From positions 1-8,184 of the forward strand of contig JAHDCM010000022.1 in NCBI GenBank assembly GCA_020629895.1: a DNA stretch of 8,184 nucleotides. The letters run 5' to 3'. Made by a program: the position numbers and the translations under genes. Of the stretch, positions 5,692 through 8,184 are shown piece after piece. Source of the DNA: Bacteroidota bacterium. GTDB lineage: Bacteria > Bacteroidota > Bacteroidia > Chitinophagales > UBA2359. How positions within the stretch are numbered: the stretch's first letter is position 1; each line of letters starts with the position of its first letter. A model generated the notes under the pieces. That model saw nothing but the letters and a program-made list of their open reading frames with translations. It was not told where the DNA came from and did no database searches.

Positions 5692-6279
5692 ATGACTAAA
5701 ACATCACCTGTGACAGATATTATTGTCAATTCAGACCAACATATCATTGAACAAGTAAAGAGTGGAAACATAAATAGCTACAAGCATATTGTGGCGAAGT
5801 ATGAGGCACAAATATTGGCTACTGTTACCCGAATGTTAGGAAGCTCTCACGAAGTAGAAGATATTGCCCAACAAGTATTTATCAATTTCTATAAATCAAT
5901 TGCACGTTTTAGGGGAGATGCGGCTGTTTCGACCTATTTAACACGTATTGCAATCAACTTGTCCTTAAACGAAATTAAACGCCGTAAGCGTAAATCGTGG
6001 CTTTCTTTTTTTGGCAAAAAAGAGGATGGTAATTATGAGCGACAAATTGCTGACCCTAGTAATAATGCCGAACAGCAAGCCACCAAAGATTTGGTGGAAA
6101 GAGCCTTAGAAAGATTAGAGCCTGAATTAAGAAGTATTGTTGTTTTGCGTCTTATGGAAGGGTATTCGACGAAGGAAACAGCCGAAATTTTGAATATCCC
6201 ATTAGGAACAGTTCTTTCCCGATTGGCAAGAGGACGAGAAAAGCTAAAGCAAATCATTGTACAACTCAAAGATAGATGA
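5692..6279 (+). CDS. ECF (sigma-70 family, group 4) RNA polymerase sigma factor
   Basis: This 195-residue protein is the normal size for an extracytoplasmic-function sigma factor, which redirects RNA polymerase to stress-response promoters when released from its anti-sigma factor. Region 2 spans about 25-98, with VEDIAQQVFINFYKSIARFR (55-74) for core binding and -10 melting, then STYLTRIAINLSLNEIKRRK. A basic and acidic linker follows. Region 4 spans about 137-188, with ALERLEPELRSIVVLR and the helix-turn-helix YSTKETAEILNIPLGTVLSR (158-177) for -35 recognition. Region 3 is absent, as expected. It is the first gene of a four-gene operon; its end overlaps the anti-sigma gene by 4 bp (ATGA), implying translational coupling. 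The ATG at 5692 is the only well-placed start; there is no Shine-Dalgarno sequence, and I see no convincing promoter box upstream. Its regulon cannot be read from the window, though autoregulation is common in this class. Confidence 0.93.
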   Translation: MTKTSPVTDIIVNSDQHIIEQVKSGNINSYKHIVAKYEAQILATVTRMLGSSHEVEDIAQQVFINFYKSIARFRGDAAVSTYLTRIAINLSLNEIKRRKRKSWLSFFGKKEDGNYERQIADPSNNAEQQATKDLVERALERLEPELRSIVVLRLMEGYSTKETAEILNIPLGTVLSRLARGREKLKQIIVQLKDR

Positions 6280-6722
6280 CGATGAAAAACCAAGAATTAT
6301 ATCAACTGTTATTGCGCTCTTTTGATGAGGATTTAAGCCCTCAAGAGCAGCAGCAACTGCAGAAAGCATTAAAAGAATCTGCTGAACTTCGGCAAAAAAA
6401 GAGGGAATTAGAAGAGGTGGAAGCACTTTTGCGAAATGCGGATATGACAACTACAATTCCTTTTTTTACAGGAAAGGTAATGACTAAAATAGAGGATTTA
6501 CACAGTACTCAAGCACTCTCTTTAATGGATGAGTTCGCGCTTAGTTTATCTCGAATATTTCCTAAAGTAGCACTAAGTAGCCTAAGCTTACTCCTTGTAT
6601 TAACAGCAGGACTTTATCTTTCAGAAGGTAATTTATCTTCTAATACCTTATTAGGTACTTCAGATATATCATCAGAACTACTAGTTTCAGATGATGATTA
6701 TTTAAACGATTTCAACTTTTAA
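6276..6722 (+). CDS. Putative single-pass membrane anti-sigma factor, zinc-less
   Basis: The gene overlaps the sigma-factor stop by 4 bp, the classic position of a cognate anti-sigma factor. The 148-residue product has an N-terminal helical cytosolic part (about 5-55) with YQLLLRSFDEDLSPQEQQQL, which follows the usual anti-sigma-domain pattern of a short helix, D-x-x-LSPxE and a long helix. The HxxxCxxC zinc ligands of classic ZAS domains are missing; the protein has no cysteine. One transmembrane helix (about 96-116, KVALSSLSLLLVLTAGLYLS) is followed by a short acidic C-terminal tail (about 117-148), presumably periplasmic. I infer that it holds the sigma factor at the inner membrane until a periplasmic signal arrives. 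Start could be ATG 6276 or, two codons later, ATG 6282. Assignment rests on position and pattern, not a diagnostic motif. Confidence 0.75.
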   Translation: MTMKNQELYQLLLRSFDEDLSPQEQQQLQKALKESAELRQKKRELEEVEALLRNADMTTTIPFFTGKVMTKIEDLHSTQALSLMDEFALSLSRIFPKVALSSLSLLLVLTAGLYLSEGNLSSNTLLGTSDISSELLVSDDDYLNDFNF

Positions 6723-6725
6723 TCC

Positions 6726-7154
6726 ATGCGTTCGAAAACAATTTTAATGGTGCTTTTCATTTTTTTAATGGGCTTATTGACAGGATGGATGAGTTCGAGA
6801 ATGGTTGCGCGCCATTTCTTTGAAAAAGAAGCGAGAAAACCCTTAAAAGAGCGAGTTGAGAATCATGTTATGAGAACCGTAAAGCCTAGCCCTGAGCAAG
6901 AAAAAAGAATTAAGGTAGTTTTAGATGAGTTTATAGAAACACATCAAGAGATGAGAAGAAGACATCGACAAGAAATGATGCAATCAATGAAGCGACTGCC
7001 GCAATTATTAGAACCTGAATTAGAGCCTAAACAATTTGAGGAGCTTAAAACAGAGATGGAAAAATTAAAACGGTTTCGGAAAGGCAAAAGAAAAGGAGGA
7101 CCTCCTCCTCACTTAGTTCCGCCACCCCCTCCACCCCCTCCAATGGAAGAATAA
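6726..7154 (+). CDS. Membrane-anchored CpxP/Spy/CnrX-like periplasmic protein with polyproline tail
   Basis: It starts 3 bp after the anti-sigma gene stop. The 142-residue product has an uncleaved-looking N-terminal membrane anchor (about 5-24, TILMVLFIFLMGLLTGW) and a charged, all-helical periplasmic part (about 30-118). The helices carry the long amphipathic pattern of the CpxP/Spy/ZraP/CnrX group: SPEQEKRIKVVLDEFIETHQ (55-74), then a Met, Arg and His-rich stretch EMRRRHRQEMMQSMKR (75-90) and EPKQFEELKTEMEKL. The C-terminus is very basic (RFRKGKRKGG), then proline-rich, with eight consecutive prolines at 132-139 just before MEE. In CnrX-type systems such a membrane-tethered protein senses metal and controls the anti-sigma factor; that role here is inferred from neighbours. 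Met and His residues could bind metal but no defined site is visible. The low sequence complexity of helical proteins makes family assignment tentative. Confidence 0.7.
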   Translation: MRSKTILMVLFIFLMGLLTGWMSSRMVARHFFEKEARKPLKERVENHVMRTVKPSPEQEKRIKVVLDEFIETHQEMRRRHRQEMMQSMKRLPQLLEPELEPKQFEELKTEMEKLKRFRKGKRKGGPPPHLVPPPPPPPPMEE

Positions 7155-7198
7155 CACAAAAAGGTATAGCAATTTGGTAATGATTAAAATCAATAAAA

Positions 7199-8184
7199 AT
7201 GAACATGAAAAAATCAATAGTTTCAGTAGTATGCATGTTTGCCATTGTACTCTTTGGTTTGACAAGCAATGCCCAACCTCATCATCGGGGAGCTGATTTT
7301 TCTCCTGAGAAAAGAACGGAAAAGTTTACTGCCATGATGACTGAAAAACTCGAATTAACAGAGGCACAAAGTAAACGGGTATATGAAGTACATCTTGTGT
7401 TTGCCCAACAAATGAAAAGTAACTTTGAGGCTAATAGAGAAAATCGAGAAGCAATGCATGAAGGAGCCAAAGCCCTACATGAGCAACAGGATGTGGAATT
7501 TAAAAAGATTTTATCTGAAGAACAATATGCGATGTGGGTAGAACATCGAGCGCATTTTGGAAGGAGAGGAAGACATCATGGTACGCATCACCGACCTCCA
7601 CATCACGGCCCACATCACTTTGCAAAAGGGCCTCATAAAATGCCACGGCATAAAGCAATGTTGTTAAAGCAACTAAGCGAAGAAGATCGAAAATCCTTAA
7701 AACAAGAATTGGATGCTTACCATAAAACAAATGTGCATCCTATGATTAAGGCACAACGTTTAAAGCTAGATAAAGCCTTAAATAGTGTTGATCAACGTAA
7801 GGTAGCTCAATTACGCACCGAATTACAACAACTACGTCCCCAATTTGAAGCCTTTAAAGAAAGTAAAAAAGAGGCCTTTATGAGTGGAGAAAAGCCATCA
7901 GAAGAGTTGCGGGAGCAAATTAGAGCCATTTCGCAACAAAAAAGAGCGATTGGAGAGCAAGCGAAACCTATTGTTGAAAAGTATGATACCGAAATTACGA
8001 CCTTATTAGAAGAGTTAAAAGAGCAACACCACCAGTGGCGTAACGATAAAGAGGCAATTATGAAGAAGTATTTTGACAAGGCGGGTATCGAAATGCCTGC
8101 TAAAGGAGAACACCCGCCACATAAAGGGGCATGGGATAAAAAAGGAAAAGAAGGATGTTGTGAAGGTGGAGAAATGCCCGAAGG
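7199..8184 (+). CDS. His-rich Spy/CpxP-like secreted periplasmic protein (3' end beyond window)
   Basis: An open frame of 328 codons runs from ATG 7199 off the right edge without a stop. It begins with a signal peptide (MNMKKSIVSVVCMFAIVLFG, cleavage probably near SNAQ, 23-26); ATG 7205 (MKKS) is an equally good start. The first helical domain (about 35-120) has LELTEAQSKRVYEV (51-64) and ILSEEQYAMWVEHR (104-117), an LTxxQ-type pattern of Spy/CpxP relatives. A segment rich in His, Arg and Pro follows (126-151, ten His). A second long helical region (about 152-295) contains LKQLSEEDRKSLKQEL and heptad-like charged helices. The tail turns Gly/Lys-rich with a Cys pair at 320-321. It lies 44 bp after the previous gene, so it is probably the fourth operon member. 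A periplasmic chaperone or metal buffer is inferred. The His-rich segment suggests Ni, Cu, Zn or Co binding, but the metal cannot be named. Confidence 0.75.
   Translation, partial: MNMKKSIVSVVCMFAIVLFGLTSNAQPHHRGADFSPEKRTEKFTAMMTEKLELTEAQSKRVYEVHLVFAQQMKSNFEANRENREAMHEGAKALHEQQDVEFKKILSEEQYAMWVEHRAHFGRRGRHHGTHHRPPHHGPHHFAKGPHKMPRHKAMLLKQLSEEDRKSLKQELDAYHKTNVHPMIKAQRLKLDKALNSVDQRKVAQLRTELQQLRPQFEAFKESKKEAFMSGEKPSEELREQIRAISQQKRAIGEQAKPIVEKYDTEITTLLEELKEQHHQWRNDKEAIMKKYFDKAGIEMPAKGEHPPHKGAWDKKGKEGCCEGGEMPE

Noticed and set aside
5490..5771. Minus-strand open frame of 93 codons across the palindromic element
   Set aside because: It lies over hairpin arms and the 5' end of the sigma-factor gene, has Trp, Phe and Cys-rich unnatural composition, and matches nothing I recognise.
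7807..8079. Minus-strand open frame of 90 codons opposite the Spy-like gene
   Set aside because: The + strand frame is continuous for 328 codons with a signal peptide and helical domains; the minus frame is Ser and Cys-rich as expected of an antisense artefact.

Overview
The window reads as chromosome of a Bacteroidota bacterium (Cytophagia, Saprospiria or Flavobacteriia cannot be separated here). Reasons: moderately AT-rich DNA, genes without Shine-Dalgarno sequences, a TAnnTTTG-type -7 box before the first gene, a tryptophan 2,3-dioxygenase of the form seen in this phylum, and an intergenic element of a style I associate with Bacteroidota genomes. All supported genes lie on the + strand.

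Left part (1-3111): a tandem array of the heptamer CGCACAT runs in from the left edge and stops just before the promoter of an ABC-F ribosome-associated ATPase (122-2086). A tryptophan 2,3-dioxygenase gene (kynA, 2107-3084) follows after 20 bp, probably in the same transcript. A hairpin spanning the kynA stop codon may end that transcript.

Middle part (3112-5350): about 470 bp of AT-rich DNA without a gene but with several short inverted repeats leads into an unusual secreted, membrane-anchored protein (3580-5286). It has two DsbD N-terminal-type domains joined by a long low-complexity, partly acidic linker, and only one transmembrane helix. A perfect 16-bp hairpin terminator closes it.

The next 340 bp (5351-5691) hold no credible gene but a compound, strongly palindromic element of roughly 240 bp with two long hairpins and internal imperfect repeats.

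Right part (5692-8184): a tightly packed operon of an ECF sigma factor, an overlapping single-pass anti-sigma protein without zinc ligands, a membrane-anchored CpxP/CnrX-like helical protein with a polyproline tail, and a secreted His-rich Spy/CpxP-like protein that runs off the right edge. Together they look like an envelope-stress or metal-responsive transmembrane signalling cassette. It resembles CnrY-CnrX-CnrH in logic, but the order is different and there is an added soluble periplasmic component. This cassette, the double-DsbD-domain protein and the palindromic element are the parts most worth following up.
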